From: Candidatus Woesearchaeota archaeon
GTDB taxonomy: Archaea; Nanobdellota; Nanobdellia; Woesearchaeales; JABGXB01
Length of the DNA: 64,000 nucleotides
Direction of reading: 5' to 3'
NCBI GenBank assembly: GCA_018675975.1
Contig: JABGXB010000002.1
Span: 442,098 to 506,097, forward strand
Shown one piece after another: positions 8,403 through 17,250 of this stretch; the first letter of the stretch is position 1, and every line of letters begins with the position of its first letter. Under the pieces are notes generated by a model that made no database searches, had not been told where the DNA came from, and worked only from the letters and a program-made list of their open reading frames with translations. The translations under genes and the position numbers were made by a program.

Positions 8403-9008
8403 TTATAAATCAACAAAGTCTTCTATTTTATATTTGAAGTCTTCTTCTTTTTCAATTAATTTTTTTTCAATCATATATTGTCTTGCAATTAAGAAGTAAA
8501 CTAAATTTAATGATTTTCTACCTTTATTATTACAAGGTATTGCAAAATCTAATTTATTGTGGGTATTATTTGAATCAATTAAACCCATAATTAATATTCC
8601 ATTTTTATATGCATCATTAATTATATTTTTATCTAACCAAGTATCTGATGTAAATATAATTTTAGATTCAGTATAATTTTTTAAATTTGTATTTGTTAAT
8701 AATCCAGGAGGATATCTTCCTGTAATAATATTCATTCCAGTAACTTTTGAAAGTAAATTTAATCCTTTCCAACCACTTTCACGTCTACATACAACATAAA
8801 TTTCTTTTGGTTCAAATTGTGCCAATAGTTTTGCACCTAATTTTATTCTTTCATCAATTTTATCTAGATTTAATACTGCAAGACCTTCTGGTCTTATTTT
8901 ATGAATGTAGGGTTTCATTGCTTTAGTTTTAAAAGTAGTTCCTATATGAATTCCTGTTTGTAAATATGTTTCTGTATTTATTAAATAATTTTCAGTTCCT
9001 TCAGTCAT
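8403..9008 (-). CDS. rps2: 30S ribosomal protein S2 (archaeal uS2)
   Basis: The 201 residues match archaeal uS2 throughout: TGIHIGTTFKTKAM at the start, then IRPEGLAVLNLDKIDERI, AQFEPKEIYVVCRRESG, a GRYPPGLLTN loop, the IDSNN segment and IPCNNKGRKSLNLVYFLIARQ. The ATG at 9008 with AGGG upstream is preferred to an in-frame TTG 18 nt earlier. uS2 binds late at the head/body junction of the small subunit. Here the gene stands alone, divergent from the beta-helix membrane protein. Confidence 0.93.
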   Translation of the reverse strand: MTEGTENYLINTETYLQTGIHIGTTFKTKAMKPYIHKIRPEGLAVLNLDKIDERIKLGAKLLAQFEPKEIYVVCRRESGWKGLNLLSKVTGMNIITGRYPPGLLTNTNLKNYTESKIIFTSDTWLDKNIINDAYKNGILIMGLIDSNNTHNKLDFAIPCNNKGRKSLNLVYFLIARQYMIEKKLIEKEEDFKYKIEDFVDL

Positions 9009-9038
9009 TATTAACCCTATTTGCAAGATTTTCTTTTC

Positions 9039-9083
9039 ATTTATAAAACTATTTATATTTTATTTGTCAGTAGTTTTATAAAT
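9039..9083. promoter_or_regulatory. Symmetric divergent promoter pair (rps2 and beta-helix gene)
   Basis: A 13-bp perfect inverted repeat, ATTTATAAAACTA (9039-9051) and TAGTTTTATAAAT (9071-9083), separated by 19 nt. Each arm is one copy of the local TATA element pointing outwards, one to rps2 (about 31 nt to ATG) and one to the TTG at 9117. Confidence 0.65.
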
Positions 9084-9116
9084 CAAATTATGTTATTTTG
9101 CTCTAAGGGGTGAATA

Positions 9117-10253
9117 TTGAATAAATACTTATTATTTATTTTGTTAATAATATTTTGTTTTTCTTTTGCTAATGGTAAATTTATTGTTGATGAGAGTATA
9201 TATTTTGATCAAAATTTAGATGAATCATTTTATGCATTTGGAAATAATGTTGATATTTATTCTAATATTTCTGGTTCTTTAATAATTGCGGGTGGTACTG
9301 TAAATATTAATGATGGTTCTTATATTAAAAATAAACATACTACTATACTTGCTGATAATGTAAAAATTGATGGTGATTTGAGTGGGGATGTTTTTATTAT
9401 TGCAAGTAGTGTTTATATTTCAAAAAATGCTTTCTTTAATAGTGATGTAAGAATTACTGCTGCAAATGTTTATTTTTCTGGTGATGCTCGTCATTTAAGT
9501 GTAAATACAAATAAATTAACTTTAGATGGTAGGGTGCGAGGTGATTTATTTGTTAATACTAAATCTATTGAATCTGATAAAAATACTTTAGTTGAAGGGA
9601 CTTTCACACTTTCTGCCGATTACTATAATAAAAATGCTGGTACTTTTAGAAATGGTATTTTGGGTTTTAATAAAAACAAAAAATTTGATATTGGGTTGCA
9701 AGGTTTAAAAAATGCAATTTCTCTTTTAATTTTTGGATTATTTATTATTTGGTTTGCAAGTAAAACTAAAAAAAGTTTACAAAAAATATATGATTATGAT
9801 TTAACTCGTTCTTTTTTATATGGTATGATAACTTTAATTGCATTGCCAATAGTAATTTTATTATTATTTTTTACAGGTCTTTCAAGTATTTTATCATTAT
9901 TATTTTCTGGTATTTTTTTATTATTATTGATTATTGGATATTTTTTAGGTACATTAAGATTAGGTTATGAATTTTTAAAAAGAACTAATGTGGTTAGTAA
10001 TGATGTATTTAATTTATTTATTGGTGTTTTAATTTTATTTTTATTTAGCATAATTCCTTTTATCGGTGGTATTGTTTCAATAATTGTAATTATTTGTGGT
10101 ATTGGTATTGCAAAAAAAATATTGTTAAATGTTTATTATGGAACTCCAATTTTTGTAAATAAAAAGAAAACGATAAAAAAAATAGTTAAAAAAAAAGTAT
10201 CAAAGAAAGTTAAAAAAACAAAAGTTAAGTCTAAAAAATCTAAAATAAATTAA
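9117..10253 (+). CDS. Exported bactofilin-like beta-helix membrane protein
   Basis: A signal peptide (residues 1-20, ending FANG) is followed by about 150 residues of short repeating strands (DGDLSGDVFIIASSVYIS, DGRVRGDLFVNT), typical of bactofilin-like/polymer-forming right-handed beta helices. Next come about five membrane helices (from about residue 195) and a Lys-rich cytoplasmic tail. Such proteins occur widely in bacteria and archaea and are thought to form or anchor surface polymers. The start is TTG with GGGGTGA 4 nt upstream. Its end overlaps radB by 4 nt. Confidence 0.75.
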   Translation: MNKYLLFILLIIFCFSFANGKFIVDESIYFDQNLDESFYAFGNNVDIYSNISGSLIIAGGTVNINDGSYIKNKHTTILADNVKIDGDLSGDVFIIASSVYISKNAFFNSDVRITAANVYFSGDARHLSVNTNKLTLDGRVRGDLFVNTKSIESDKNTLVEGTFTLSADYYNKNAGTFRNGILGFNKNKKFDIGLQGLKNAISLLIFGLFIIWFASKTKKSLQKIYDYDLTRSFLYGMITLIALPIVILLLFFTGLSSILSLLFSGIFLLLLIIGYFLGTLRLGYEFLKRTNVVSNDVFNLFIGVLILFLFSIIPFIGGIVSIIVIICGIGIAKKILLNVYYGTPIFVNKKKTIKKIVKKKVSKKVKKTKVKSKKSKIN

Positions 10254-11053
10254 TAAAAATCAGATTTACTTATTTTTCTTTTAATGTCATAATATTCTAA
10301 TGATGAGCTATCTATTTCTTTTATTCCTTTATTACATATTTCAAAATATTCTGATTTTCCTTCGGGTATGAATCTATTTTTTATTATAGATACTTTTCTA
10401 ATTCGATTTAAATGTTCATAATCATCAATTGGCTTTACTATTTTTAATTCCATTAATGCTTTTGATGTATATTTTAATATGTCTCCACCAACCATATTTA
10501 CAGTTTCTTTTTTTTCAAAATTAGCATAAACTTGATTTGTTAGCACTACTGGAATGTTTAAAATTCTTGCTATATCGGTTAATATTCCAATTTGTTTTGC
10601 AAGCATTTGATTTATTAAAGGTATATTTTTATTCTTTGCCATTTCAAGTCTATATAAATATACAATTGAATCAACTAAAATTATTCCAATATTTTTTTCT
10701 TTTAATTTTGAAATCATATCATTAATATTTGAAAAAACATTATTTTGCATATTAAATGAAGTTGGTTTGAATAAATATGTATTAGATAAAATTGTTTCGT
10801 AATTTTCACTATTTATTTGTTTTAATCTTTCTAAACTTAAACCACCTTCTGTATCTACATAAATTACTTTTTGTCCATTATTAATTACTTGATTTAATAG
10901 CATAAGACAAAAATTTGTTTTTCCGGATCCTGAAGGGCCATAAAACGTAGTAATAATGTCTTTTTCAATACCACCACCTAAAAAATTATTTAATAAAATA
11001 TTACCAGTATTTAATTTTTCTTGTTTAAGATTTTTTAAATCAATAAGCTCCAT
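10250..11053 (-). CDS. radB: RadB recombinase paralog
   Basis: The 267-residue RecA-family ATPase lacks the N-terminal helix-hairpin-helix domain of RadA, the hallmark of RadB. Walker A is GPSGSGKT (39-46), Walker B is GIILVDSIV, and VLTNQVY marks the L2/sensor region. RadB is a euryarchaeal recombination mediator that assists RadA rather than exchanging strands itself. The length is slightly above the usual 220-240 because of a C-terminal tail. It is divergent from the GT-C genes at 11106. Confidence 0.88.
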   Translation of the reverse strand: MELIDLKNLKQEKLNTGNILLNNFLGGGIEKDIITTFYGPSGSGKTNFCLMLLNQVINNGQKVIYVDTEGGLSLERLKQINSENYETILSNTYLFKPTSFNMQNNVFSNINDMISKLKEKNIGIILVDSIVYLYRLEMAKNKNIPLINQMLAKQIGILTDIARILNIPVVLTNQVYANFEKKETVNMVGGDILKYTSKALMELKIVKPIDDYEHLNRIRKVSIIKNRFIPEGKSEYFEICNKGIKEIDSSSLEYYDIKRKISKSDFY

Positions 11054-11105
11054 ATTTGTAAAAAGTGATAAAGCTTAAAAGTTATAGTGTTTTCGTTTAT
11101 TTGTT

Positions 11106-12581
11106 GTGAAAATATCTGACTCAAAATATATAAGCCATTGGCTATTTTTTATTATGATTTTTGTATTTCTTTTTAGAATGTATTTTAGTTATGGTATATT
11201 TGGATTTAATGATGATTTTAGTTATAAAACTGTATTTAATATAGAACAAATAATTAGTGATCCTTTAAACATGCAATTTAATTTATATTATTATTTACTT
11301 AGTTTCTTTTATTATTTATTTCCATTTTTTTTAACTTTAAAAATTATAAATAATATAATTGCAGTTTTAATTATTTTATTGAATTATAAAATTGCAAAAT
11401 ATATTACTAATGAAGAAAATAGTAGTTTATTGGTTGCATTAATAAGTGGATTTATTCCTATTTTTGTAATTGAAACATTTAATAGTTTAAATTCTTTTAA
11501 TTTATTTTTATTTTTATTTGTTTTTCAAATATATAATTTTATTAGTTTTAAAAATAAATATAATATTCATTTTTACTTATTTATTTTAATTACAATTATT
11601 TTACCTTTTGTAAGCCCATTATCAATACTTTTAGCATTTTCACTTTTGCTTTTTTTAGCTTTGGCATTTATTGAAGGTTTAGATGTTGTAAAACATAAAG
11701 TAGATTTAATAATATTTACTTCAATTTATTTAATATGGGCACAATTTTTAATTTATAAAAATTTATTTTTAAATTTTGGTCCTGATGTAATTTATCAAAA
11801 TATTCCAAATTCTTTAATTGAAAATTATTTTATTGATACTAGTTTAAGGAGTATGATTTTTGAAATTGGTTTTATTCCATTAGTATTTGGAATTTTTATT
11901 ATTTACTTTTTTATTTTTAAAAAACAAAGATTTTTACTTAGTTTATTTCCATTTTTTTTAGTCTTTTTATTTTTGATTTTTTTTAGATTAATTTCATTAA
12001 AAATAGGTTTAATTTTAATTGGTGAATTATTTGTACTTATATTTATGTTTTTTTTCAAATTAGCATTAGATTGGATTAAAAATTCAAAATTTGATAGGGT
12101 GTGGTATGTGTTTTTATTATGTTTCTTTTTTATATTTTTATTTAGTTCATATATTCCAATTCAGTCACAATTAATAGAAATATCCCATGATAAAGAAATT
12201 GAAAATAATGAATATTTATATGAATTTATTAAAGAAAATTTGAAAGGTAAAAAAATATTAGCTGATTATAAATATGGTTTTTTTATACAATCAGTAGGTG
12301 CAATCTCAATGTTAGATCAAGATTTTTATAAACTTAAAAATTCTCAAAAAATATTGACAGATATTAAAATATTTTATTCCTTTACAAGTTCAGTATCATC
12401 TTTGAGAATACTTGAAAAATATGATGTTGATTATTTTTTAATAAATAAAAATATATTAAAAAGTTATGGTCAGGAAAGTTTTAAAATTGAAAATGATTTA
12501 TGTTTTAAAGATACAAAGAGTTTTGTAAAAATATATGATGATGGCTTTAATCAAATATATAAGGGGAATTGTTTACTATGA
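11106..12581 (+). CDS. Multi-pass GT-C-like membrane protein, first of a paralogous pair
   Basis: The 491-residue protein has about ten hydrophobic helices and a C-terminal soluble domain of about 120 residues. An acidic pair in the first outer loop (GFNDDFSY, about residues 34-41) is where GT-C glycosyltransferases and oligosaccharyltransferases hold their catalytic/metal Asp. The C-terminal domain contains LEKYDVDYFLINK, which recurs in the next gene. GTG start. It overlaps the next gene by ATGA, so the two are co-translated. It may glycosylate surface proteins of the adjacent operon (inference); the substrate is unknown. Confidence 0.65.
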   Translation: MKISDSKYISHWLFFIMIFVFLFRMYFSYGIFGFNDDFSYKTVFNIEQIISDPLNMQFNLYYYLLSFFYYLFPFFLTLKIINNIIAVLIILLNYKIAKYITNEENSSLLVALISGFIPIFVIETFNSLNSFNLFLFLFVFQIYNFISFKNKYNIHFYLFILITIILPFVSPLSILLAFSLLLFLALAFIEGLDVVKHKVDLIIFTSIYLIWAQFLIYKNLFLNFGPDVIYQNIPNSLIENYFIDTSLRSMIFEIGFIPLVFGIFIIYFFIFKKQRFLLSLFPFFLVFLFLIFFRLISLKIGLILIGELFVLIFMFFFKLALDWIKNSKFDRVWYVFLLCFFFIFLFSSYIPIQSQLIEISHDKEIENNEYLYEFIKENLKGKKILADYKYGFFIQSVGAISMLDQDFYKLKNSQKILTDIKIFYSFTSSVSSLRILEKYDVDYFLINKNILKSYGQESFKIENDLCFKDTKSFVKIYDDGFNQIYKGNCLL

Positions 12582-14137
12582 GTGAGAAAATATTTAGATT
12601 TTTGAATATGGATTATTCTAAATTATCGAAAAAAACAATCTTATTAGTTTCATATACAATTTTATTAATGGTATTAATTTTTTGGTTTAATTTTAAGGGT
12701 GTAGACAATATTATAATTAATAGTGAATCTACATTAAATAATTTTGAATCTGTTAAATTAATTGGTGAAGATAGTTTAACTTTTGGATCAAAATATTATG
12801 GATTTGGCTTAGAAAATTTATTTAATTCTTATATTAGTAAATATATAGATAATTATTTAATATTAATTATTTATTTTCTGATTTTTGGATTGACACTATT
12901 CATATTATATGATTTTTTAATTAAAAATTATGTTAGTAAAGATATTATTTTTTTGTTTTTTACATTTTTTTCTATAAGTCCTATTGTATTATATAATTTA
13001 TTTTCTTTAAATGAATCTATAATTTCTTTTTTTCTTTTTTCCTTAATTTTATATTTAGATAATTTATATAGAAATACTAATTCAATTTGGTATTTGATTC
13101 TTTACTTTCTTTTACTTATTTTTATATTACCGTTTTTAACTTTATTTAATTCTTTAATTTTTTATTTATTTTATTTATGTTATCTATTTTCATTAAGAGA
13201 TCAAAAAAAATTATTTTATATTTTTTATATATTGAGTATTGTAATATTTTTATATGTTTTAAGTGAATATATTGTCTTTTTTGGTTTAGCTAATTTATTT
13301 GTATTTCATAATATTTCATTTTTTGAATTTTTACAATCTTTAATAAGTGATTTTGGTGCGAAATTTGGAGTAAATATTTTCTTTTTTATATTATCTTTTG
13401 TTGGTATATATAAATTATGGATTATTAAATACAAATTAAGATTTATGTATGTTTTTTTTGTTTTTTTAATATTATTTCATATTTTTTTTAATCCATTTAA
13501 TAATTTTTATTCGAGTTTATTTATTTGTCTTTTTGGTGCAGTTGGATATATTATTTTTAAAAATAGGCATTGGTCTAATTTGAATATTAAGTCATTTACA
13601 CTTTTATTATTATTTTGTGGATTATTATTTTCGACAATATCATTTTATGTTAGATTACCGAGTTTTGATATAAATGAGGATCAAATTGCATTTTTGAAAG
13701 GTATAGATGAAATTGAATATATTAATATTGAAGATGGTAATATTAAAAATTCTTTTTTAAATAAAAAAGATGGGATTTTTTCTGATGCTACAATATTATC
13801 TCATCCAAAATATTCAAATTTTATTAAATTTTATAATGGTAAGGTATTGGCTGATTTAAATGATATTAGAATTAAATCTATTGATTCTGCTGATGATCAA
13901 ATTGATTTGTTGATGACTCAAAATATAAATTTTGCATTGAAATTAATTAAAAAATATGATATTGATTTTGTTTTAGTATCAAAAGATATGGAAAATGGAG
14001 ATCTTTGGTATTATAGAACTGATGGTTTACAATTATTTTTTAATGAAAAGTTTAGGGGTGAAAAACTTTTTGATTTAGTTTGGTTTAATGCCGACTATAA
14101 ATTATATAGAGTTGAAAAATTATTTTTTCTTGAATAA
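12578..14137 (+). CDS. Multi-pass GT-C-like membrane protein, second paralog
   Basis: The 519 residues show the same architecture as the preceding gene: about ten to eleven membrane helices then a soluble C-terminal domain with IKKYDIDFVLVSK, aligning with the sister's LEKYDVDYFLINK. The first loop is less clearly acidic (GEDSLTFGSKYYG). The start is the ATG at 12578 in the ATGA overlap, with AAGGGGA 10 nt upstream; the in-frame TTG at 12569 is too close to that site. A glycosyltransferase or membrane partner of the first protein is likely. Confidence 0.6.
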   Translation: MSEKIFRFLNMDYSKLSKKTILLVSYTILLMVLIFWFNFKGVDNIIINSESTLNNFESVKLIGEDSLTFGSKYYGFGLENLFNSYISKYIDNYLILIIYFLIFGLTLFILYDFLIKNYVSKDIIFLFFTFFSISPIVLYNLFSLNESIISFFLFSLILYLDNLYRNTNSIWYLILYFLLLIFILPFLTLFNSLIFYLFYLCYLFSLRDQKKLFYIFYILSIVIFLYVLSEYIVFFGLANLFVFHNISFFEFLQSLISDFGAKFGVNIFFFILSFVGIYKLWIIKYKLRFMYVFFVFLILFHIFFNPFNNFYSSLFICLFGAVGYIIFKNRHWSNLNIKSFTLLLLFCGLLFSTISFYVRLPSFDINEDQIAFLKGIDEIEYINIEDGNIKNSFLNKKDGIFSDATILSHPKYSNFIKFYNGKVLADLNDIRIKSIDSADDQIDLLMTQNINFALKLIKKYDIDFVLVSKDMENGDLWYYRTDGLQLFFNEKFRGEKLFDLVWFNADYKLYRVEKLFFLE

Positions 14138-14148
14138 TTTGAGTATAA

Positions 14149-14158
14149 TTTTATAAAT
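14149..14158 (+). promoter_or_regulatory. Promoter of the pseudopilin-like operon
   Basis: TTTTATAAAT lies 22-31 nt before the ATG at 14180, right after the GT-C gene stop. The genes to 22230 then follow with very short gaps or overlaps; a second TATA-like TTTAAAAG at about 16624 may give an internal promoter. Confidence 0.6.
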
Positions 14159-14179
14159 GTGCTTTTTTATAAATAAAAT

Positions 14180-14281
14180 ATGAAAAAAGGTGATATTGAT
14201 AGTACTACTGTCTATATTATAATTACATTAATTTGTTTTATATTAGTTTCAGTTTATTTTGCAACTGTTTTATTAACATGA
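14180..14281 (+). CDS. 33-residue membrane peptide with MKKG start
   Basis: A small gene with start, stop and context: it begins MKKGDIDSTTVYIIITLICF, has one hydrophobic segment (about residues 11-32) and ends at TGA inside an ATGA overlap with the next gene. The TATA box is 22-31 nt upstream, so it is probably the leaderless first gene of the operon. The K-K-G head followed by a single helix resembles a class III (pilin-type) signal peptide with almost no mature domain. A membrane-embedded minor pilin or assembly peptide is one possibility. Confidence 0.6.
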   Translation: MKKGDIDSTTVYIIITLICFILVSVYFATVLLT

Positions 14282-15252
14282 AAAAAGGTCTTATTGAATT
14301 TACGCGTGCAACTATAATTTTATTAGTGGTTTTTTTTTTATTACTTGGACTGATGTATCAATTTTCTACTTTAGCGGAAAAGCAATCCAAAATTGAAAAA
14401 TGTAAATATATAATCAGTCAAATGAGATCAATTGCTGAGAGTTCATTTGGTTTTGAGAAAATGACTAATTCACTTTTGAGAACTTTAATTGATATTTCCA
14501 ATATTATGAAAGATTCATGTGTTACATATGAAAGTGAGTTGGGTGAACCTTTAATCGAAGATAAAAAATATTATGATAAATTAGATGATTCTTTTTCAAA
14601 CTGTGCAAATATTTATTATAATAATAAAAATCCATTTTTTAAACTTCCTACAAAATTATCTTATGTAACTGATGGTAAAAAAGATATTTATGGTTCAACT
14701 TTTTGTATTGTTTGTGAAGATATTAATTTGCCAAAGGAAATTGAATTTGATCATTTAGATTATTATAAACACAGAGATTCATTAAGTTCTAAGTCAAAAG
14801 GTGTAAGTAAAAATTTTAATTATATTGGAAAATTTCATGAAAATAAATATACTAGTGATTTTTTGAGTATACAACCTATTACCTTTACTCAAATAAAACG
14901 TATTTATGATAATGAAAATGATGTTAAAAGTAATTTGAATTTACTTGATCAAAAAGTATTAAATTCATGGACTATTAAAAATTTAAATTTTTTTAATGAT
15001 GAATTTTCTAAACAGAGTTTTAATGAAAAAGATAGTATTTCACTTGTACTTTTATTTAGTGATTTTAATTTAGATGCATCCAATGATGCCCCAATTATGG
15101 CAGTTTTACCTAAGCGTAAAACTTATTATAGATATTTACCTTCATCAGATTATAAGGAAAAATTAATTGACAATATTGATTTACAAAATTCACAAATTGA
15201 AAGTGATTTGTATGTGCCTTGTACACGATTTAAAACCGAATCACTTAATTAA
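14278..15252 (+). CDS. Pseudopilin-like membrane-anchored protein with CxxC
   Basis: The 324-residue protein starts MKKGLIEFTRATIILLVVFF with one N-terminal helix (about 10-30), then an outer domain. Cysteines include an FCIVC (C-x2-C) motif, also seen as ICAIC in the next gene, suggesting related disulfide or metal-binding folds. The ATG sits in the ATGA overlap; a longer in-frame start at 14233 would run through the preceding peptide gene and is rejected. It was not recognised beyond its anchor type. An outer-face component of the operon's surface machine is plausible. Confidence 0.65.
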   Translation: MKKGLIEFTRATIILLVVFFLLLGLMYQFSTLAEKQSKIEKCKYIISQMRSIAESSFGFEKMTNSLLRTLIDISNIMKDSCVTYESELGEPLIEDKKYYDKLDDSFSNCANIYYNNKNPFFKLPTKLSYVTDGKKDIYGSTFCIVCEDINLPKEIEFDHLDYYKHRDSLSSKSKGVSKNFNYIGKFHENKYTSDFLSIQPITFTQIKRIYDNENDVKSNLNLLDQKVLNSWTIKNLNFFNDEFSKQSFNEKDSISLVLLFSDFNLDASNDAPIMAVLPKRKTYYRYLPSSDYKEKLIDNIDLQNSQIESDLYVPCTRFKTESLN

Positions 15253-15257
15253 AAAAA

Positions 15258-16109
15258 ATGGATCTCGAAAAACAAAGATTAATTGGTATAATTTTATCAA
15301 TAGTATTTTTAGTTTTAACTACGTTTTTGATTACAAATACTTTTAATGAATTTAATAAAATTGATGATAATTTAATTTGTAAGCAATCCATATTACTAAA
15401 CTCTAAACTTGAAAAATTAACTGGGAGGGAAGTTAAATATGAATGTAAATCTGAAATAAATGATGTAACAAAATTAAATCAAGAAGAAACTTTTGATTTT
15501 ATTTCAAATGAAATGAAACAATGTAATAGTTTATTTGACTATGGTAAATCTAATATTTTTCCAAATGCACCTAGTGGTAAAACAATTTGTGCTATTTGTT
15601 CATATAATAAAATTAATTTAAATCATGATTATTCAAAATTTGATGATTTTGTTTTTAAAAATAATAGGTTTAAGAATATTTTTGGAATTGAACATTATAA
15701 TAATAATAAACAATTAAATTTTTTTAATTTAAAATTAAAAGATGAAAATATGGCTATGATTGTTAAATTTACAAAAGTAAGTGATGATTTTGCTGATGTT
15801 GCTGGCGAGGGAGTATTAAACTATGTAAGTAAAAATGTTGCAGTAAAATCATTAATTGGTGCATTTCCGGGTTTAGTTTTAATGACTTTTTCAGCGCTTT
15901 CTCCAGACCCCATTTCAAAACTTGCTCTTAGTGGTGAGGTTGCATTAATTGGTGCTGGTGCAATTTCTGGTGCGGGTTATGGTATAATTCAATCAATTGA
16001 TAATATAGTAAATTCAAAGGAAATATTTTTTACCACAATTTTTATAGGTGATTTAGATATTAGTAAATTATCTTCAAAAGAAATTGGATGTGATAAGGTG
16101 ATTTTTTGA
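15258..16109 (+). CDS. Membrane-anchored CxxC protein with C-terminal hydrophobic hairpin
   Basis: The 283 residues have one N-terminal helix (about 7-27), a Cys-containing outer domain with TICAIC near residue 115, and a Gly/Ala-rich hydrophobic stretch (about 200-240; FPGLVLMTF, GEVALIGAGAISGAGYG) that could be one or two membrane helices. The spacing of an upstream Cys before the C-x2-C parallels the preceding gene, so they may be paralogs. It starts 5 nt after that gene. Its TGA overlaps the TTG of the next small gene. Confidence 0.65.
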   Translation: MDLEKQRLIGIILSIVFLVLTTFLITNTFNEFNKIDDNLICKQSILLNSKLEKLTGREVKYECKSEINDVTKLNQEETFDFISNEMKQCNSLFDYGKSNIFPNAPSGKTICAICSYNKINLNHDYSKFDDFVFKNNRFKNIFGIEHYNNNKQLNFFNLKLKDENMAMIVKFTKVSDDFADVAGEGVLNYVSKNVAVKSLIGAFPGLVLMTFSALSPDPISKLALSGEVALIGAGAISGAGYGIIQSIDNIVNSKEIFFTTIFIGDLDISKLSSKEIGCDKVIF

Positions 16110-16255
16110 AAAAAGGTGATTTTGAAATTAATACTCTTGGTATGTGGATTTTAGCAATTATTTTTTTATTTATTGGTCTTAGTTTAACAGTTGTATTATT
16201 AAAAGAAAATGGATCGAATTTGATTTTAAATTTCTTTTCAATTTTTGGTGGATAA
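16106..16255 (+). CDS. 49-residue MKKG membrane peptide (TTG start)
   Basis: A TTG start within the preceding stop (TTGA), with AAGGTGAT about 5 nt upstream, opens a frame of 49 residues ending one base before the next ATG. It begins MKKGDFEINTLGMWILAIIF, with one helix (about 13-32). The K-K-G head, single helix and tight coupling match the 33-residue peptide at 14180. The strong ribosome site and seamless spacing are the evidence that it is real. It is probably a second tiny pilin-like subunit. Confidence 0.6.
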   Translation: MKKGDFEINTLGMWILAIIFLFIGLSLTVVLLKENGSNLILNFFSIFGG

Positions 16256-16609
16256 ATGAATTTAGGAAAGATTGCATCAATTATTTTAGTTATTTTAGCA
16301 TTATTTGCAACTTTTGGTATTTTTTATAGTTTTTACAATCCATTAAAAATTGAATGTATAGGTGGAGAATTTAGAGATGAATGTAAATCTAAAGAAGAAA
16401 TAATTGCTTTAGATGGTGAAAATTCTAAAGAAACAATTACATCTTATACTGATATATTTAAAAGTGATGGGCGACCAATAATGCCTGAAACAGATAAAGA
16501 AATTGAACGAAATGTTGATGATTTTTGTAATCAATTAAAAAAAGAAGGTAAAGAATTACATCCCTCTTGTGATGATGAAAATAAAGGAAAATCTAAAATA
16601 TTTAAATAG
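16256..16609 (+). CDS. Small membrane-anchored protein of the pseudopilin operon
   Basis: The 117 residues start with a short head (MNLGKIAS) and one helix (about 6-27), then a hydrophilic domain with four Cys (IECIGGEFRDEC, FCNQL, PSC) that could form two disulfides outside the cell. It begins immediately after the preceding stop. No known family was recognised. Confidence 0.6.
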   Translation: MNLGKIASIILVILALFATFGIFYSFYNPLKIECIGGEFRDECKSKEEIIALDGENSKETITSYTDIFKSDGRPIMPETDKEIERNVDDFCNQLKKEGKELHPSCDDENKGKSKIFK

Positions 16610-16663
16610 AAATAATAGAAATCTTTAAAAGATAAAAAGCTACAAAAAAGATAGGTGATATTA

Positions 16664-16930
16664 ATGAAAAAAGGTCAAGGACTTTCAATGAATATGATAG
16701 TTATCGCAATAATTGCTATTTTGGTACTGGTAATTATTTCAGTTATTTTTACAGGAAATTTAGGTAAAACAAAAGCAAAACTTGCTGATTGTTCAACAAA
16801 AGGTGGTCAATGTATGACTAAAAGTGAGTGTAATGAATTACAAGGTATTTCAGATCCTACGACGGCATGTAGTGTTGATACTGCGGTTTGTTGTTTAGGT
16901 GGAAATGAGCCAGCTAGTGAATCGCAATAA
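16664..16930 (+). CDS. Class III signal peptide protein, six-cysteine mini-pilin
   Basis: The 88 residues start MKKGQGLSMNMIVIAIIAIL. This is the archaeal class III/prepilin signature: K-K-G followed by Q-x-x-S and a hydrophobic helix, normally cleaved after Gly by a prepilin peptidase. The mature part is tiny and holds six Cys (43, 50, 56, 69, 76, 77) ending in a CC pair, like a knotted disulfide-rich head. The start is set by GGTGAT 4 nt before ATG. An internal TATA-like TTTAAAAG at about 16624 may raise its expression, so it could be a major subunit. Confidence 0.75.
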   Translation: MKKGQGLSMNMIVIAIIAILVLVIISVIFTGNLGKTKAKLADCSTKGGQCMTKSECNELQGISDPTTACSVDTAVCCLGGNEPASESQ

Positions 16931-16946
16931 TTTTTTATATTTGAAA

Positions 16947-17216
16947 ATGAATAAAAAAGCAAGTGGAATGTCAATTGAATTGGTTGCCATTTCAATTTTA
17001 GTTTTACTTGCTCTTGCCGTCATGGCTTGGATTTTTGTTAGTCAATCAAGTGGTACTAGTAAAACTTTAACTAGTATTTCTAATTCTACAGGAATAAATG
17101 TTTGTGTAAAATATCCTTTGCCAAAAATACCAAAATGTCAAGAGTGTTTAGAAAAGAAGGTTGAAGAACAAAAAAAATGTCTTGAAGATTTAGGTAATTA
17201 TCATATTTCTCAATAG
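16947..17216 (+). CDS. Class III signal peptide protein, four-cysteine mini-pilin
   Basis: The 89 residues start MNKKASGMSIELVAISILVL. The K-K-A-S-G head, the Met-Ser and Glu near the expected +5 position and the following helix are typical of archaeal type IV pilins. The outer part has a Ser/Thr-rich linker then Cys 53, 64, 67 and 78 in a short helical tail. An upstream in-frame start at 16899 lies inside the previous gene and is rejected. It is likely a sister subunit of the six-Cys protein. Confidence 0.72.
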   Translation: MNKKASGMSIELVAISILVLLALAVMAWIFVSQSSGTSKTLTSISNSTGINVCVKYPLPKIPKCQECLEKKVEEQKKCLEDLGNYHISQ

Positions 17217-17250
17217 ATATATTTAAAATTTAGATTGATAAAAATATTAT

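Noticed and set aside
14233-14277. Earlier start for the 14278 gene
   Set aside because: It would run through the 33-residue peptide gene; the ATGA coupling and MKKG head support 14278.
16655-16663. GTG start before the six-Cys mini-pilin
   Set aside because: This GTG is part of the GGTGAT ribosome site for the ATG at 16664.
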